This document shows, piece by piece, positions 32,952 through 43,329 of a stretch of DNA of 64,000 nt (position 1 is its first letter; every line of letters starts with the position of its first letter). This DNA comes from Silanimonas sp. (GTDB lineage Bacteria; Pseudomonadota; Gammaproteobacteria; Xanthomonadales; Xanthomonadaceae), in contig NZ_JAPZQK010000004.1 of assembly GCF_027530345.1 (NCBI RefSeq), positions 124,001 through 188,000 of the forward strand. The letters run 5' to 3'. Under the pieces are notes generated by a model. The model ran no database searches, was not told the origin of the DNA, and was given only the letters and a program-made list of their open reading frames with translations. A program made the translations under genes and the position numbers.

Positions 32952-34808
32952 GTGCCGCCAGCCCCCCGCTGCCGGAGGCATCCCTTCGCGCTGCCGGGCT
33001 GGCTGCTCGCGCTCGGCATGGCGATGGCCTTCGGAGCGTCGGCCGTCCGCGCCGAGGACGCCGCCTCGCCGCTGGCCGCCGAGCCGGCCGCGCCGCGCAT
33101 CCGCGTCGTCGACATCACCTTGTCTGGCCTGCCGGACGAGGAGGCCGCCAACGCGCGCCTTGGCATGACGCTGGCGCGCTTGTCGGTGAAGCAGCGCAGC
33201 GACCTCAGCGAAGCGCGACTGCAGTTCCTGCTGCGGCGCATCCCGGGCGAAGTGACGAAAGCGCTCGAGCCCTTCGGCTGGTATTCGCCGATGGTCGACG
33301 TGCGCCGCGAGCCCGCGCGTGACGGGGTGCGCATCCGGGTGAGCGTCGACCCCGGCGAGCCGGTGCGGGTGAAGACGCTCGACGCTGACATCACCGGCGA
33401 AGCCCGGGACGATCGCTTCGTGATGCGCGAGTTGCCGAAGCTGGAGCCCGACGTCGGCGAACGGTTCGTCCACCTCGATTACGAGGCGTCGAAGTTCCGC
33501 GTCGAGCGCAAGCTGGCCGACCGCGGTTACTTCGAGGCCAAGCGCACCACCGCGCGGGTGGCGGTGAGCCGTGCTGGCAAGACTGCGGATGTCCTGCTTC
33601 GCTGGGAGTCCGGCCCGCGCCACGCGATGGGCGAGGCCCGCTTCGCCGCGAACCAGTTCCGCCCCGGTTTGCTGCCGCCGCTGGTCGACTGGACCGAAGG
33701 CGAGCCCTACCACCGCAACAAGCTCGACCGCCTGCGCGCCCGCTTGTCGCAGCTCGACTATTTCGCCTTGGTGGAAGTCGTGCCTGCCGAGGACGGAAAG
33801 GGCGAGGACCAGCGCGTGCCGATCGACATCACCACCACGCCGGCGAAGCGCACGGCCTACACGGCGGCGCTGCGTTTCGGCAGCGACACCGGCGTGGGCG
33901 TGCGCGGTTCGATGAACCGCCGGTGGGTCAACGATCGCGGGCACAAATGGCTGTCCGATTTCGAGTGGTCGCAGCGACGCAGCGGGTTCACCACGCAGTA
34001 CCGCGTCCCGTCGCTGCGGCGCTTGCCCGGATGGTGGGGCACGCGCATCGAGTACCTCGCCGAGGACCCGGAGTCGGCGCTCGGCTACGAACGCCTCGGC
34101 GTTGGCGCGGGTTGGCAGGGGCGGCGTGATCCCTACACCCTTTCGGCCCGTGTCGTGTTCGCCGAGGAGCGCACCAAGCTGCTGCGTCGCGACCGCTTCC
34201 CGGATGCGCGCCAGACCATGCTGTATCCGGAACTCAGCGCCACCTACCGCCGCGTCGAGGATCCGCTGAACCCGGATGATTCGCTGCAGCTGACGATGAC
34301 GCTGCGGGCGGGCGTGATCGAGGCCGCCTCGCGCCGCGAGCGCTTCGCGCAGATGGAGATGGGCGCGCAGTGGCTGCACAGCCTCGGTGACTCGCAGGCG
34401 GTGATCCTGCGCGCCGACGCGGCCACGACGACTTACGACGGCCCGCTGGAATCGCTGGCCTTCCCGACCTCGCTGCGCTACTTCGCCGGCGGCGATCGCA
34501 GCATCCGCGGCTACGGCTATCGCGAGATCGGGCCGCGCTTCGAAGGCGAGGTGCTGGGCGGCCTGCACCGCATCGTGGCCAGCGCCGAGTACCAGTACTT
34601 CTTCACCGACGAATGGGGCGCGGCCGTGTTCGTCGATGCGGGTGACGTGTTCAACACGCGGCGCGCTTTCGATCCGAAGATCGGCGTGGGCGTCGGCGCG
34701 CGCTGGCGTTCGCCGGTCGGCCTCGTCGGCGTCGATGTCGCGCAGGGCCTCGACGAAGCGGCCGGCGGTGGCACGCGCCTGCACCTCAGCTTCGGGGTGG
34801 GTTTCTGA
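32952..34808 (+). CDS. tamA: Outer-membrane autotransporter assembly factor TamA
   Basis: A 618-residue Omp85-family protein. A signal peptide (ending near VRAE) is followed by three POTRA-like modules (IRVVDITLSGLP..., VRVKTLDADITG..., ARFAANQFRPGLL...) and a 16-strand barrel with the lid/rim motif region YFAGGDRSIRGYGYREIGP and a C-terminal Phe. With TamB it helps insert outer-membrane proteins and move lipids. It starts with GTG 32952 in the glyS operon, and its stop overlaps tamB by one base (TGATG). Confidence 0.95.
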   Translation: MPPAPRCRRHPFALPGWLLALGMAMAFGASAVRAEDAASPLAAEPAAPRIRVVDITLSGLPDEEAANARLGMTLARLSVKQRSDLSEARLQFLLRRIPGEVTKALEPFGWYSPMVDVRREPARDGVRIRVSVDPGEPVRVKTLDADITGEARDDRFVMRELPKLEPDVGERFVHLDYEASKFRVERKLADRGYFEAKRTTARVAVSRAGKTADVLLRWESGPRHAMGEARFAANQFRPGLLPPLVDWTEGEPYHRNKLDRLRARLSQLDYFALVEVVPAEDGKGEDQRVPIDITTTPAKRTAYTAALRFGSDTGVGVRGSMNRRWVNDRGHKWLSDFEWSQRRSGFTTQYRVPSLRRLPGWWGTRIEYLAEDPESALGYERLGVGAGWQGRRDPYTLSARVVFAEERTKLLRRDRFPDARQTMLYPELSATYRRVEDPLNPDDSLQLTMTLRAGVIEAASRRERFAQMEMGAQWLHSLGDSQAVILRADAATTTYDGPLESLAFPTSLRYFAGGDRSIRGYGYREIGPRFEGEVLGGLHRIVASAEYQYFFTDEWGAAVFVDAGDVFNTRRAFDPKIGVGVGARWRSPVGLVGVDVAQGLDEAAGGGTRLHLSFGVGF

Positions 34809-37800
34809 TGGCGCCGCGGGCGCTCATCGCAGGCCTGCGGCGCTGGACGCTGCTGGGCGTCGTCGCGCTGGTCGTGTCCGCCGCTCTCGGCGGGTGGTGG
34901 CTGCTGGGCAGCGGCGGTGGGCGCGATGCCGCGCTCGAGCGCGTGATCGCCGCGCTGCCTGACGGCGCGCTGCGCATCGTGGACCGCGAGGGCAGCCTCG
35001 CCGGCGGCCTGCGCCTGCGCGACGTGGTGTACGAGGACGCGACCGTGCGCGTCGAGATCGGCGTGCTGTACGCCACGCCTCGCCTTCCCGGGCTCGGCGA
35101 GCCGACGGTGAACCTCGCGGCGCTGCGGCTGCGCGGACTGCGCGTGTGGCCCAAGGATGCGCCCGACGAGCCGACGCCGCCGTGGCCGCAGGTCCTGCCG
35201 CGGCTCGACCTGCCGATCTCGGTGCGCGTCGACACCGTCGAGGTCCGCGACATCGTCGTGCACCCGGCCGGCGAGGCGTCGCCGCCGATCGTGATCGACC
35301 GCGTGGCGGGCGCGCTGGCGCTGCAGCCTGGCCGCCTTGCGCTGGACTCACTCGAACTCGACGCACCGCAGGGCCGCGTGCGTGGCGCGCTGCAGTACCT
35401 CCCGTCGGAAGACTTCGCCACGCGACTCGCGCTCGATGGTGAACTGGCGGCAGGCGCACGTGTGGCGCTGCGGATCGACGGCACGCTGGCGAAGGGCGGC
35501 GCCAGGCTCGAAGGCCGAACCGGCGGCCCGGTGGCGATGGCCTTCGACTGGCAGGACGCCGCGCGGCTCGACACGCTGGCCTGGACCTTCGCGATCGATG
35601 CGACGCAGCTCGAAATCGCCTCGCTCGGCCTGCCCGAGCAGGCCCCCATCGACGCCACGCTTCGCGCTCACAGCGCCGCCGCCCCCGCTGACGAGTCGAT
35701 GGCGACGCCCGGTCTTCGCGTCGGCCTGACCGGACGCGTCGCGCAGGATGGCGTGGACGTGGCGCTGCGTGATTCGCACCTGCGGCTGCACGACGGCGTG
35801 CTGCATGCCGAACCCTTGGCCCTGTCCCTGCTCGACGGACGCGTCGACCTGACCGGCACCTATGAACTCGATGGCGGCGCCGCCGACCTCGTCGCGCGGG
35901 CCGATGCCGTGTCGTGGGGCGAGGGCGAGGCGCGGGTGCAGGCGGATGGCACGGCCACGTTCGCGGGCCACGTCGATGATTGGTCGGCCGAGCTCGATCT
36001 CGACCTCGCGCGCGGCGGACAGCGGGCCACGCTCACCGGATTGGCTCGCGGCGACGCCGAGGCCATCGTGCTCGCGCCGTTCACGCTGGCGACGCCCGGC
36101 GGTGCTCTCGAGGGCGAGGCACGCTATGCGCGCGACGCCGCGGCGGCATTCGCGCTCGACGCCACGATGCGCGAACTCGACCCGGGGTGGCTGGCGCCGG
36201 AGTGGCCGGGCCGGATCGAGGGGACGTTGCGCGTCGACGGTGCCGCGCCGGCCGATGCGCCGCTGCGCTACGTCGCGGAGCTCGCGTCGCTCACCGGCAC
36301 TCTGCGCGGCCAGCGCATCGAGGGCGAAGCGCAGGTGGAGGCACGGGGTGACGCGCTGCAGGTCCAGGCCGCGCTCGCGCTGGGCGAAGGCCGCATCGCC
36401 GTCGACGGCGCCTTGGCGCCCGCGCTGGATCTGGAAATCGCGCTCCGCACGCTGGAGGTGGCGCCCTGGCTCGATGGCGCCCGCGGCGTGCTCGATGGTC
36501 GCCTGCAGGTGGCAGGCACCGCCGAGCGGCCCGCGATCGAGGCGGATCTCGCCCTGCTCGACGGCGGCTGGCAGGACGTCACCCTGCAGCGCCTCACCGC
36601 CCGTGGTTCTCTGCCGGCGCGCGGCGATGGCCGCATCGCGCTGCGCGCCGACGCCCTGGCGCAGGGCAAGTCCCGCATCGCGTCGATCGAACTCACGCTG
36701 GAGGGACGCGTCGACAGCGGGCGCTTCACCCTCGCCACCCGGGGCATCGACGCGCCCAACCTGCCGGCACCGACGCCCGGCGCGCGCGGTCGCCTCGAGG
36801 CGCGCGGCGCTTGGCGCAGCAGCGATGCCTTCGAGCGCGGCGAACTCACACTCGACACGCTCGACGGCGAGTTGCCGGCGTTGCCGCTCCTCGCGCTCGA
36901 CGCTCCCGCCACCGTGGCTTGGCGCGGTGCCGACTGGTCCTTGCCATCGACGGTTTGCCTGCGGCTTGCCAAGAGCGGTCGCCTCTGCGCAGAAGGCGAT
37001 GCCGACGACGCGCGCCTTGCCGGGGAGGCACTCGACCTCGTGTGGCTCGCGCCCTTCCTGCCCGAGGATCTCGACACCCCGCTGGCGCCCAGTGGCCTCG
37101 TGACGCTGCAGGCCGTGCGTCGGCGTATCGATGGCGATGTCGTCACGACGGCGCGCATCGACGCCCCGCAGGGCCGCCTGCGCGTGGGTGGCGTCGCGCC
37201 GGAGACGGTGTTCGGGTGGAACGGTCTCGTGCTCGAGGCCACGCAGTCGGACGGCTGGCGCGTCGACCTGCGCGCCGACCTGCTGCCGGATGGCCGGCTC
37301 GAAGCGCGCGCCTCGGCCGACGCCGCGGGGGTGCTGGACGGCCAGATCGCCCTGCGCGCCACGGACCTGAGCCTGCTCGAAGTCGTCAGCGCCGATCTCG
37401 TCGCGCCGCGCGGCACCATCGACGGCCGCCTCGTCCTCTCTGGCACGGTCGAGGCGCCGCGCTGGCAGGGCGCCTTGGCGGCGGCACCGTTCGCGGTCGA
37501 GCTGCCGGCGCTCGGCATCGCCATCGACGAGGGCGAGCTGCGCATCGAAGGCGGCGAAGACGGTCAGCTTCGTCTGCGTGGGCGATTGCCGACCGGCGAC
37601 GGCGCGTTGGAGATCGCCGGCCAGTGGAGCGAGGACGACCGCCCGAACCGGGTGACGATCCGCGGCACCGACGTGCGCGTGCTCGACACGCCGGACGGTC
37701 GCGCGTGGATCAGCCCGGCGCTCGACCTCGAGGTGGCCGACGGCGTCGCCCGGCTGCGCGGCCGCGTCGACGTGCCGCGCGCCGAGCTCGCGCTCGATCG

Positions 37801-38575
37801 TTTCGAACAGGGCGCGGCGGCCTCGTCCGATGTCGTGGTCATCGACGATCCGGCCGCCGAGGCCTCCACCGCGGGCCTGCAGCTGGATGCCGATTTCACC
37901 GTCGCGCTCGGTGACGACGTGCGCCTGCGCGGCTTCGGCTTCGATGGCCGCCTGTCCGGCGAGCTGAAGCTCCGCGATCGCATCGACCGCGAGCCCCGCG
38001 CCCGCGGCACGCTCGAGTTGGCCGGCGAGGTCCGCGCCTATGGCCAGCAGCTGGATCTCGAACGCGGCACCCTGCGCTGGGGCAACGTCGCGATCGACGA
38101 ACCGACCATCGACGTGCGCGCCGTGCGTCCGGATTCCGAGCCGGAAGTCGGTGTGGCCGTCACCGGCACCGGCGTGTCGCCGATCGTCGATGTCTGGTCG
38201 CGCCCCGCGCTGCCGCAGGCCGAGGCGCTGTCGTGGCTGATGTTCGGCCGTCCGCTCGCCGCCACGGACGGCAATGACGCCGCCCAGCTGCAGGAGGCCG
38301 CGACCTCGCTCGGAGGCAGCGCCGTGGCGCAGGCGGTGGCCGGCAAGGTCGGGCTGGACACCGCCAGCGTCGGCGAGTCGCGCGCACTGGGCGGCACCGC
38401 GCTCACCGTCGGCAAGCGCATCACGCCGAAGCTCTACGTGAGTTACGGCATGGCGCTTTCGGGCACCGGACAGGTCGTCACCGTCACCTACGCGCTGCGG
38501 CGCTGGTTGGCCGCGCAGGTCGAAACCGGCATCGAGCAGCGCATCGAGCTCGAAGCGAAGTTCGAGCGCGACTGA
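34808..38575 (+). CDS. tamB: Translocation and assembly module protein TamB
   Basis: A 1255-residue AsmA-like bridge protein. An N-terminal membrane anchor (about residues 14-36) is followed by a very long beta-helical, Leu/Ala/Asp-rich groove with repeating short strands (e.g. GRVDLTGTYELDGG, GRLRVGGVAPETV). The C-terminal DUF490 domain (about 930-1255) has RGTLELAGEVRAYGQQLDLERGTLRW, PDIV-like TGVSPIVDVWSRP, EALSWLMFGRPL and TVGKRITPKLYVSYG. It spans the periplasm and partners TamA. It is one base-overlapped with tamA. Confidence 0.95.
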   Translation: MAPRALIAGLRRWTLLGVVALVVSAALGGWWLLGSGGGRDAALERVIAALPDGALRIVDREGSLAGGLRLRDVVYEDATVRVEIGVLYATPRLPGLGEPTVNLAALRLRGLRVWPKDAPDEPTPPWPQVLPRLDLPISVRVDTVEVRDIVVHPAGEASPPIVIDRVAGALALQPGRLALDSLELDAPQGRVRGALQYLPSEDFATRLALDGELAAGARVALRIDGTLAKGGARLEGRTGGPVAMAFDWQDAARLDTLAWTFAIDATQLEIASLGLPEQAPIDATLRAHSAAAPADESMATPGLRVGLTGRVAQDGVDVALRDSHLRLHDGVLHAEPLALSLLDGRVDLTGTYELDGGAADLVARADAVSWGEGEARVQADGTATFAGHVDDWSAELDLDLARGGQRATLTGLARGDAEAIVLAPFTLATPGGALEGEARYARDAAAAFALDATMRELDPGWLAPEWPGRIEGTLRVDGAAPADAPLRYVAELASLTGTLRGQRIEGEAQVEARGDALQVQAALALGEGRIAVDGALAPALDLEIALRTLEVAPWLDGARGVLDGRLQVAGTAERPAIEADLALLDGGWQDVTLQRLTARGSLPARGDGRIALRADALAQGKSRIASIELTLEGRVDSGRFTLATRGIDAPNLPAPTPGARGRLEARGAWRSSDAFERGELTLDTLDGELPALPLLALDAPATVAWRGADWSLPSTVCLRLAKSGRLCAEGDADDARLAGEALDLVWLAPFLPEDLDTPLAPSGLVTLQAVRRRIDGDVVTTARIDAPQGRLRVGGVAPETVFGWNGLVLEATQSDGWRVDLRADLLPDGRLEARASADAAGVLDGQIALRATDLSLLEVVSADLVAPRGTIDGRLVLSGTVEAPRWQGALAAAPFAVELPALGIAIDEGELRIEGGEDGQLRLRGRLPTGDGALEIAGQWSEDDRPNRVTIRGTDVRVLDTPDGRAWISPALDLEVADGVARLRGRVDVPRAELALDRFEQGAAASSDVVVIDDPAAEASTAGLQLDADFTVALGDDVRLRGFGFDGRLSGELKLRDRIDREPRARGTLELAGEVRAYGQQLDLERGTLRWGNVAIDEPTIDVRAVRPDSEPEVGVAVTGTGVSPIVDVWSRPALPQAEALSWLMFGRPLAATDGNDAAQLQEAATSLGGSAVAQAVAGKVGLDTASVGESRALGGTALTVGKRITPKLYVSYGMALSGTGQVVTVTYALRRWLAAQVETGIEQRIELEAKFERD

Positions 38576-38593
38576 GCCGCCCGTCGCGACCGC

Positions 38594-38944
38594 TCAGGCC
38601 GGCGCGATGAACCACACCCGGCCGATCAGGCCGTCCGCGCCCTGTTCGTAGACCGCGACGACCTCGCGCTCGCCGCCCGGCAGGCCGACGACGTGTTCGT
38701 GGTCGAGGACGCGTCGGCCCAGGTCGATCCGGTGCAGAAGCCGGGCGTGCAGGCCCGCATGGACGAAACGCTCGCGCGCGTAGAAGGCTTGCAGCGCCCC
38801 GCGGCCCTGCAGGAAGGGCGCTTCGTCCGGATGCCGGTGGCAGCGCACGTCGGCGCTGAAGCACGCGGCGAACGCCACCGCGTCGCGGTGGTTGTAGGCG
38901 TCGAGTTGGCGCTGCACCAGCGCCACGAAGGCAGGATCAGGCAT
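38594..38944 (-). CDS. NTF2-like protein (ketosteroid-isomerase-like)
   Basis: A 116-residue single-domain cone fold: FVALVQRQLDAYNHRDAVAFAACFSADVRCHRHPDEAPFLQGRGALQAFY, then DHEHVVGLPGGEREVVAVYEQGADGLIGRVWFI. This is the nuclear transport factor 2/steroid delta-isomerase pattern; no reaction is assignable. It converges on tamB (18 bases between the stops). Confidence 0.85.
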   Translation of the reverse strand: MPDPAFVALVQRQLDAYNHRDAVAFAACFSADVRCHRHPDEAPFLQGRGALQAFYARERFVHAGLHARLLHRIDLGRRVLDHEHVVGLPGGEREVVAVYEQGADGLIGRVWFIAPA

Positions 38945-38964
38945 GGAGGCAGGATGCCAGAATG

Positions 38965-38992
38965 ACGAAGGCCGCCCGGAGGCGGCCTTCGT
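38965..38992 (-). terminator. Hairpin terminator after the autotransporter esterase gene
   Basis: ACGAAGGCCGCC (38965-38976), loop CGGA, GGCGGCCTTCGT (38981-38992): a 12-bp stem, 27 bases after the esterase stop in its direction. The run after the stem on the minus strand (CATTCT) is poor in U, so efficiency is uncertain. Confidence 0.55.
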
Positions 38993-39019
38993 TCAGGCGG
39001 TGTGCGCCGGTGACTTCGA

Positions 39020-40882
39020 TCAGAAGCTCATCGTCAGGCCGAAGCTGAGCGAGTCGCGATCCACCACGTCGTCGCCGAATCGGCCGGTATACGTCAGGTG
39101 GCCGCTGAAGCGCTCCGAGAAGGTGAAGCCGAGACCGACGTCGGCGCTGGTCCAGTCTTCCGCCGGGGCGAAGCCGTCCAGTGCGAAGCGACCGCCCATG
39201 CTGTTCGAGCCAGCGTTGACGACCGTGCGGCCGTCCTCGTCTTCGCTGTTCCAAGCCACGCGGGCGTAGGGCTGGATGCTGCCGAGATCGGCCTTCGCCT
39301 GGTAACCGAAGCGCGTGACCATCGACTCGCGGGTGAACTCGCGGAAGTTCATCGCCGTCGAGGTGATGGCGTCCTCGGAGTACTGGCCGACCGTCACTTC
39401 CTGCCAGACGACGCCCGCGAACGGACCGTGGGTCAGGTTCTCGCCCTTGAACACGTAGCCGATGCCGAGCTCGCCGGCGACATGGTCGGCGTCGGTCTCG
39501 CCCGTCTCCGAGCGGACCGTCGGGCCGAGCACGATGTTGCGCGCCAGGTCGAGGTTGGTGCTGCCGCCGCTGGCGATCGCGTTGAGGTAGAAGCCACCGA
39601 AGTTCAGGACGCCGTAGCCGGAGAACAGCACGGTGTTGCCGTCGATGGTGCCGCCGACCGGGTCGAGGTTCTGGTTGCCGATGCTCGCCGCGACGCCGAA
39701 GGTGAAGGTCTCGTTGACCTGGTAGTTGGCGCCGCCGGTCAGGCTGAAGCCGCTGGTGTCGGCGCCCGGCGCGAAGCTGGAGCCGGCGATGTCGCCGCTC
39801 GAGCCCGTGGCGCGGAAGTAGCCGCGCACCGTGCCGTCTTCGCGGTCGAAGCGGTACTCGTCGAACAGGCCGTTGGCGATCGCGGAGCCGTGGTCGTCAT
39901 AGGCGGCGATGGCGGCTTCCGGCGCCATCGAGACGATCGTCGGGGCATTGATCGTGGCCACCGCGACTTCCGCCAGCAGGCGATGCGCCGCACCCGTCGG
40001 GTGCACGCCGTCGGCGAACAGGTAGGTGTTGTTGGCGTTCGGCGCCGCCAGCGAGTTCGGCGTGCAGAGGATGGAGCTGCTGGTGGTGCAGGCCACGCCG
40101 GTGACGTTGGTGAGGCCGAACGCGCCCGGGTTGGCGCGCACTTCATTGACGAAACCGAACACGTTGACCGGGATGATGCCGGTGCCGAGCTGCGACAGGC
40201 CCTGCGACAGCGCGCCGTTGAAGCTGACGGTCGCCAGCGAGGCCAGCGGGCCGGCGGCGGCGGCCGGGCCGGACGAGAACTGCGGCGTGACGCCGAGGTC
40301 CGGCAGGTTCAGCACGATGATGTTGCGCGCACCGGCGGCCTGCAGGCGGCCCACCTGGCCGACGACGGCCTGCGCGACCGGGATGCCGCCGGCCGACGCG
40401 TTGGCCGAGGCGGTGGCCGGGTTCGAGGCCCACACCGGGATGGCGCCGAACAGGTCGTTCGCACCCATCCACACGGTGTAGAGCGCGCGCGGGTCGGCCG
40501 AGCCGGCACCGAGGTGCTGGCCGATCTGCGCGTCGAGGCGCGTCGCCGGGTTCGGGTTGTTGGTGCAGGGCGCGGCCGCGGCCGGACGGGCGCAGGCACC
40601 GCCCCAAGCGAAGTTGGTGCCGCCGGCGAGCGAGGCGTTGTTGGCGTAGCCGAAGTAGCGCGCCAGCAGCTCGACCATCACCGGGTCGGGGTTGGTGGTG
40701 AAGCTCTGGCTCGGGCCGAACGCGCCGCCGAGGCCGCCGGCCTGGGCCGGAGCGAGGCCGATGTTGCCGGCGTCCGACAGACTGTCGCCGAAGCTGACGA
40801 CGCGGCTGAAGCGCTGCGCATGGGCCGACGAAGCGGCGAGGGCCAGCGCGACGGCGCCGACGATGAGACGGGTGCGGGGCAT
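39020..40882 (-). CDS. GDSL esterase/lipase autotransporter (EstA-like, type Va)
   Basis: A 620-residue secreted esterase. Signal peptide (cleavage after AHAQ), then a GDSL hydrolase domain (about 24-320): block I VVSFGDSLSDAGN with the nucleophile Ser, block II-III GGTNFAWGG and WMGANDLF, block V FADGVHPTGAAH with catalytic Asp/His. A C-terminal 12-strand autotransporter barrel (about 350-620) ends in SFGLTMSF with a terminal Phe. The esterase domain is expected to stay on the cell surface. AGGAG lies before the ATG. It is divergent from the patatin autotransporter gene. Confidence 0.95.
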   Translation of the reverse strand: MPRTRLIVGAVALALAASSAHAQRFSRVVSFGDSLSDAGNIGLAPAQAGGLGGAFGPSQSFTTNPDPVMVELLARYFGYANNASLAGGTNFAWGGACARPAAAAPCTNNPNPATRLDAQIGQHLGAGSADPRALYTVWMGANDLFGAIPVWASNPATASANASAGGIPVAQAVVGQVGRLQAAGARNIIVLNLPDLGVTPQFSSGPAAAAGPLASLATVSFNGALSQGLSQLGTGIIPVNVFGFVNEVRANPGAFGLTNVTGVACTTSSSILCTPNSLAAPNANNTYLFADGVHPTGAAHRLLAEVAVATINAPTIVSMAPEAAIAAYDDHGSAIANGLFDEYRFDREDGTVRGYFRATGSSGDIAGSSFAPGADTSGFSLTGGANYQVNETFTFGVAASIGNQNLDPVGGTIDGNTVLFSGYGVLNFGGFYLNAIASGGSTNLDLARNIVLGPTVRSETGETDADHVAGELGIGYVFKGENLTHGPFAGVVWQEVTVGQYSEDAITSTAMNFREFTRESMVTRFGYQAKADLGSIQPYARVAWNSEDEDGRTVVNAGSNSMGGRFALDGFAPAEDWTSADVGLGFTFSERFSGHLTYTGRFGDDVVDRDSLSFGLTMSF

Positions 40883-41100
40883 CGGTAACTCCTGGACAGG
40901 ACGGTGCGAGGGGTGGCAGCAAGGCGCGGTCGCCGGGAGGGGCCGCGACGGGGGTCACATTAAAACAAAGTTACGGGTGGCCGCCATACGCCGCCGTTCG
41001 TTGGGCCGAACGACGGAAAATCATGCTGCGGTGCCGCATCGATGCGGTCGAAGGTCCGCGACCGGGCATCATTCACGCCGAACCATCGGAGCGGAAACGC
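40883..41100. promoter_or_regulatory. Divergent intergenic region between two lipolytic autotransporters
   Basis: At 218 bases this is the longest non-coding stretch in the window. It holds an unusually A/T-rich patch (40958-40973), an inverted repeat CGTTCG-N6-CGAACG (40995-41012) and a perfect palindrome CCGCATCGATGCGG (41034-41047). These are candidate promoter and operator sites for either gene. No exact -35/-10 pair was fixed. Confidence 0.5.
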
Positions 41101-43329
41101 ATGCGTCGAACCCTCAACTCGGTCCTGCTCGTTGCCTTCGTGCTGGCGCTGGCCCCGGCCCTTCCGGCCGCCGCGGCCACGGCTACGGGCGAACGCCCCT
41201 GCGTCGGCCTCGTGCTGGGCGGCGGTGGGGCCCGGGGGGCTGCACACGTCGGCGTGCTGAAGGTGCTGGAGCGCGAGCGCATCCCCGTTTGCGCCATCGC
41301 CGGCACCAGCATGGGCGCGGTGGTGGGTTCGCTGTACGCCAGCGGCATGCGCCCCGCCGAGATCGAGGCCGCCCTCGCCTCCGTCGATTGGCAGGACCTG
41401 TTCAAGGACGACCCCGTCCGCGCCGGCCTGCCGATGCGTCGCAAGGAGGCGCAGCTCAACTACCGCGCCGAGCTGGAAGCCGGTTGGCGGGACGGTGCGC
41501 CAGTGCTGCCTTCCGGCGCCGTGCAGGGGCAAAAGCTGGGCCTGCTGCTGCGACGCCTGATGCTCGGCGCTTCGCAAACCTCGCACTTCGACGACCTGCC
41601 GATCCCGTTCCGCGCCATTGCTACCGACATCGTCAGCGGTGAGCGCGTGGTGTTCGCGGAAGGGGATCTGGCGATGGCCGTGCGCGCCTCGATGGCGGTG
41701 CCCGCGGTGTTCGCGCCGGCGGAGATCGACGGCCGCATCCTCGTCGACGGCGGCATCGTCGACAACCTGCCGGTCGGCGTCGTGCGCGGGATGGGCGCCG
41801 ACGTGGTGATCGCGGTGGACGTGGGCAGTCCGCTGCTGGCGCGCGAGGACATCCGCACGCCGCTCGATGTCGCCTACCAGATGGTCTCGGTGCTGATGCA
41901 GGAGAAGACCAACCGTTCCATCACCTCCCTCGAGGCAGGCGACGTGCTGATCGTGCCGCCGTTGGGCACCTTTTCCAGCGCGGCTTTCGACGAGTCGGTG
42001 TCAGTGATCGGCAAGGGCGTGGACGCCGCCGAGGCCGAGGCGCCGCGTTTCCGCCACCTCGCACTCCCCGAAGCCGAGTACGCGGCGTGGCGGAGCGGCC
42101 GGCGCATCGCCCGGCTCGATCCCGCGACGACCATCGCGTTCGTCGACGTGGCGTCGGGCCGCTCGCGCACGGAGCGCCTGGTGGCCTATCGCGCGCACGC
42201 ACTGGTGGGTGGGCCGCTCGATCCCGCGGCGATCGACGCCGCCGTCGCCGGCACCTATGCGGAAGGCGCCTACCAGAGCCTCGGCTGGCGCCCGGTCCGG
42301 CGCGATGGCCAGACCGGCATCGAACTGCTGCCGGTCGACAAGGCCTGGGGCCCCGTGTTCTTCAATGTGGGATTGCAGATCTCCGACGATTTCGCCGGCA
42401 ACAGCGACTACCAGCTCACCGCCGAGCTGCTGAAGACCGGCGTGAGCGGCGATGGCGACGAGCTGCGCGCCCTGCTGCGCCTCGGCCAGGTGATGGAAGT
42501 CTCCGCCGACTGGTTCGCGCCCATCGACCTCGACCGCCGCTTCTACGCCAGCCTCGACACCGGCTACCGCGCCTTCGACGTGCCCTTCGTCATCGGCACC
42601 ACGCGGGTGGCCGATTTCCGCGTCTCCCGTACCACCTTCGGCGCGCGCGTGGGCTTGCAGACCGATCCGCGCTGGGCGCTGGAGGCCACGATGCGCCGCT
42701 CGCGCTTCCTCGGCCGCGAGGTGGTCGGCACCTTCGACGTCGAGGACCTGACGCAGCAGACGAGTTCGTTCGGCGTGCGCGCCGTTTGGGACACGCTCGA
42801 CCGGCTGAGCTTCCCCAGCCAGGGCTCGCGCGCGGTGCTGTCGATCGACCGCTACGAACCGGTGCTGGGCGCCGAAGGCGAAGGCTGGGTCGCGCGCTGG
42901 CGTTCCGATACGGTGCTCTCGCGCGGCAAGCACCACCTGCTGCTCGGCACGCGCTGGGCCGACACGCGCGACACGCCGCCGGGTCTCGCCGCGTTCTCCA
43001 CGCTCGGGGGCTTCCTCAACATGTCGGGCACGCTGGAACGCAGCCTCACCGGGCAGACGCTGGGTTACGGCCGCGCCGTCTACTACTACCGGCTCGGCGA
43101 TGCCAATGCACTGTTCGCCGTGCCCACCTACCTCGGCGCCAGCGCGGAGATCGGCCAGGTCGGCGACGACGCGCTCGATTTCAGCTGGGAGCGCTCGACG
43201 CGCGCCGGTGGCGTGTTCGTTGGCATGAGCAGCCCGTTCGGCCCGATCCTGTTCGGCTACGGCCGCACCAACCGCGGCAACGACACGTGGACGCTCAACT
43301 TCGGCAACCTGATCCGCAATGAAGACTGA
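41101..43329 (+). CDS. Patatin-like phospholipase autotransporter (PlpD-like, type Vd)
   Basis: A 742-residue protein. Signal peptide (ending near PAAAA), patatin domain (about 32-300) with the oxyanion loop GGGGARG, nucleophile elbow GTSMG and the catalytic Asp in DGG ([14 protein letters not shown]), then a POTRA-like segment (about 360-430) and a 16-strand Omp85-type barrel ending GNLIRNED. This order is that of type Vd autotransporters, which expose a phospholipase A. The start at ATG 41101 follows GGAGCGGAA and begins the signal peptide; an upstream ATG at 41023 adds an unlikely 26-residue extension. It overlaps ubiA by 11 bases. Confidence 0.95.
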   Translation: MRRTLNSVLLVAFVLALAPALPAAAATATGERPCVGLVLGGGGARGAAHVGVLKVLERERIPVCAIAGTSMGAVVGSLYASGMRPAEIEAALASVDWQDLFKDDPVRAGLPMRRKEAQLNYRAELEAGWRDGAPVLPSGAVQGQKLGLLLRRLMLGASQTSHFDDLPIPFRAIATDIVSGERVVFAEGDLAMAVRASMAVPAVFAPAEIDGRILVDGGIVDNLPVGVVRGMGADVVIAVDVGSPLLAREDIRTPLDVAYQMVSVLMQEKTNRSITSLEAGDVLIVPPLGTFSSAAFDESVSVIGKGVDAAEAEAPRFRHLALPEAEYAAWRSGRRIARLDPATTIAFVDVASGRSRTERLVAYRAHALVGGPLDPAAIDAAVAGTYAEGAYQSLGWRPVRRDGQTGIELLPVDKAWGPVFFNVGLQISDDFAGNSDYQLTAELLKTGVSGDGDELRALLRLGQVMEVSADWFAPIDLDRRFYASLDTGYRAFDVPFVIGTTRVADFRVSRTTFGARVGLQTDPRWALEATMRRSRFLGREVVGTFDVEDLTQQTSSFGVRAVWDTLDRLSFPSQGSRAVLSIDRYEPVLGAEGEGWVARWRSDTVLSRGKHHLLLGTRWADTRDTPPGLAAFSTLGGFLNMSGTLERSLTGQTLGYGRAVYYYRLGDANALFAVPTYLGASAEIGQVGDDALDFSWERSTRAGGVFVGMSSPFGPILFGYGRTNRGNDTWTLNFGNLIRNED

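Noticed and set aside
39098-40888. 596-codon plus-strand open frame
   Set aside because: Antisense of the GDSL autotransporter, which has all catalytic blocks and a signal peptide.
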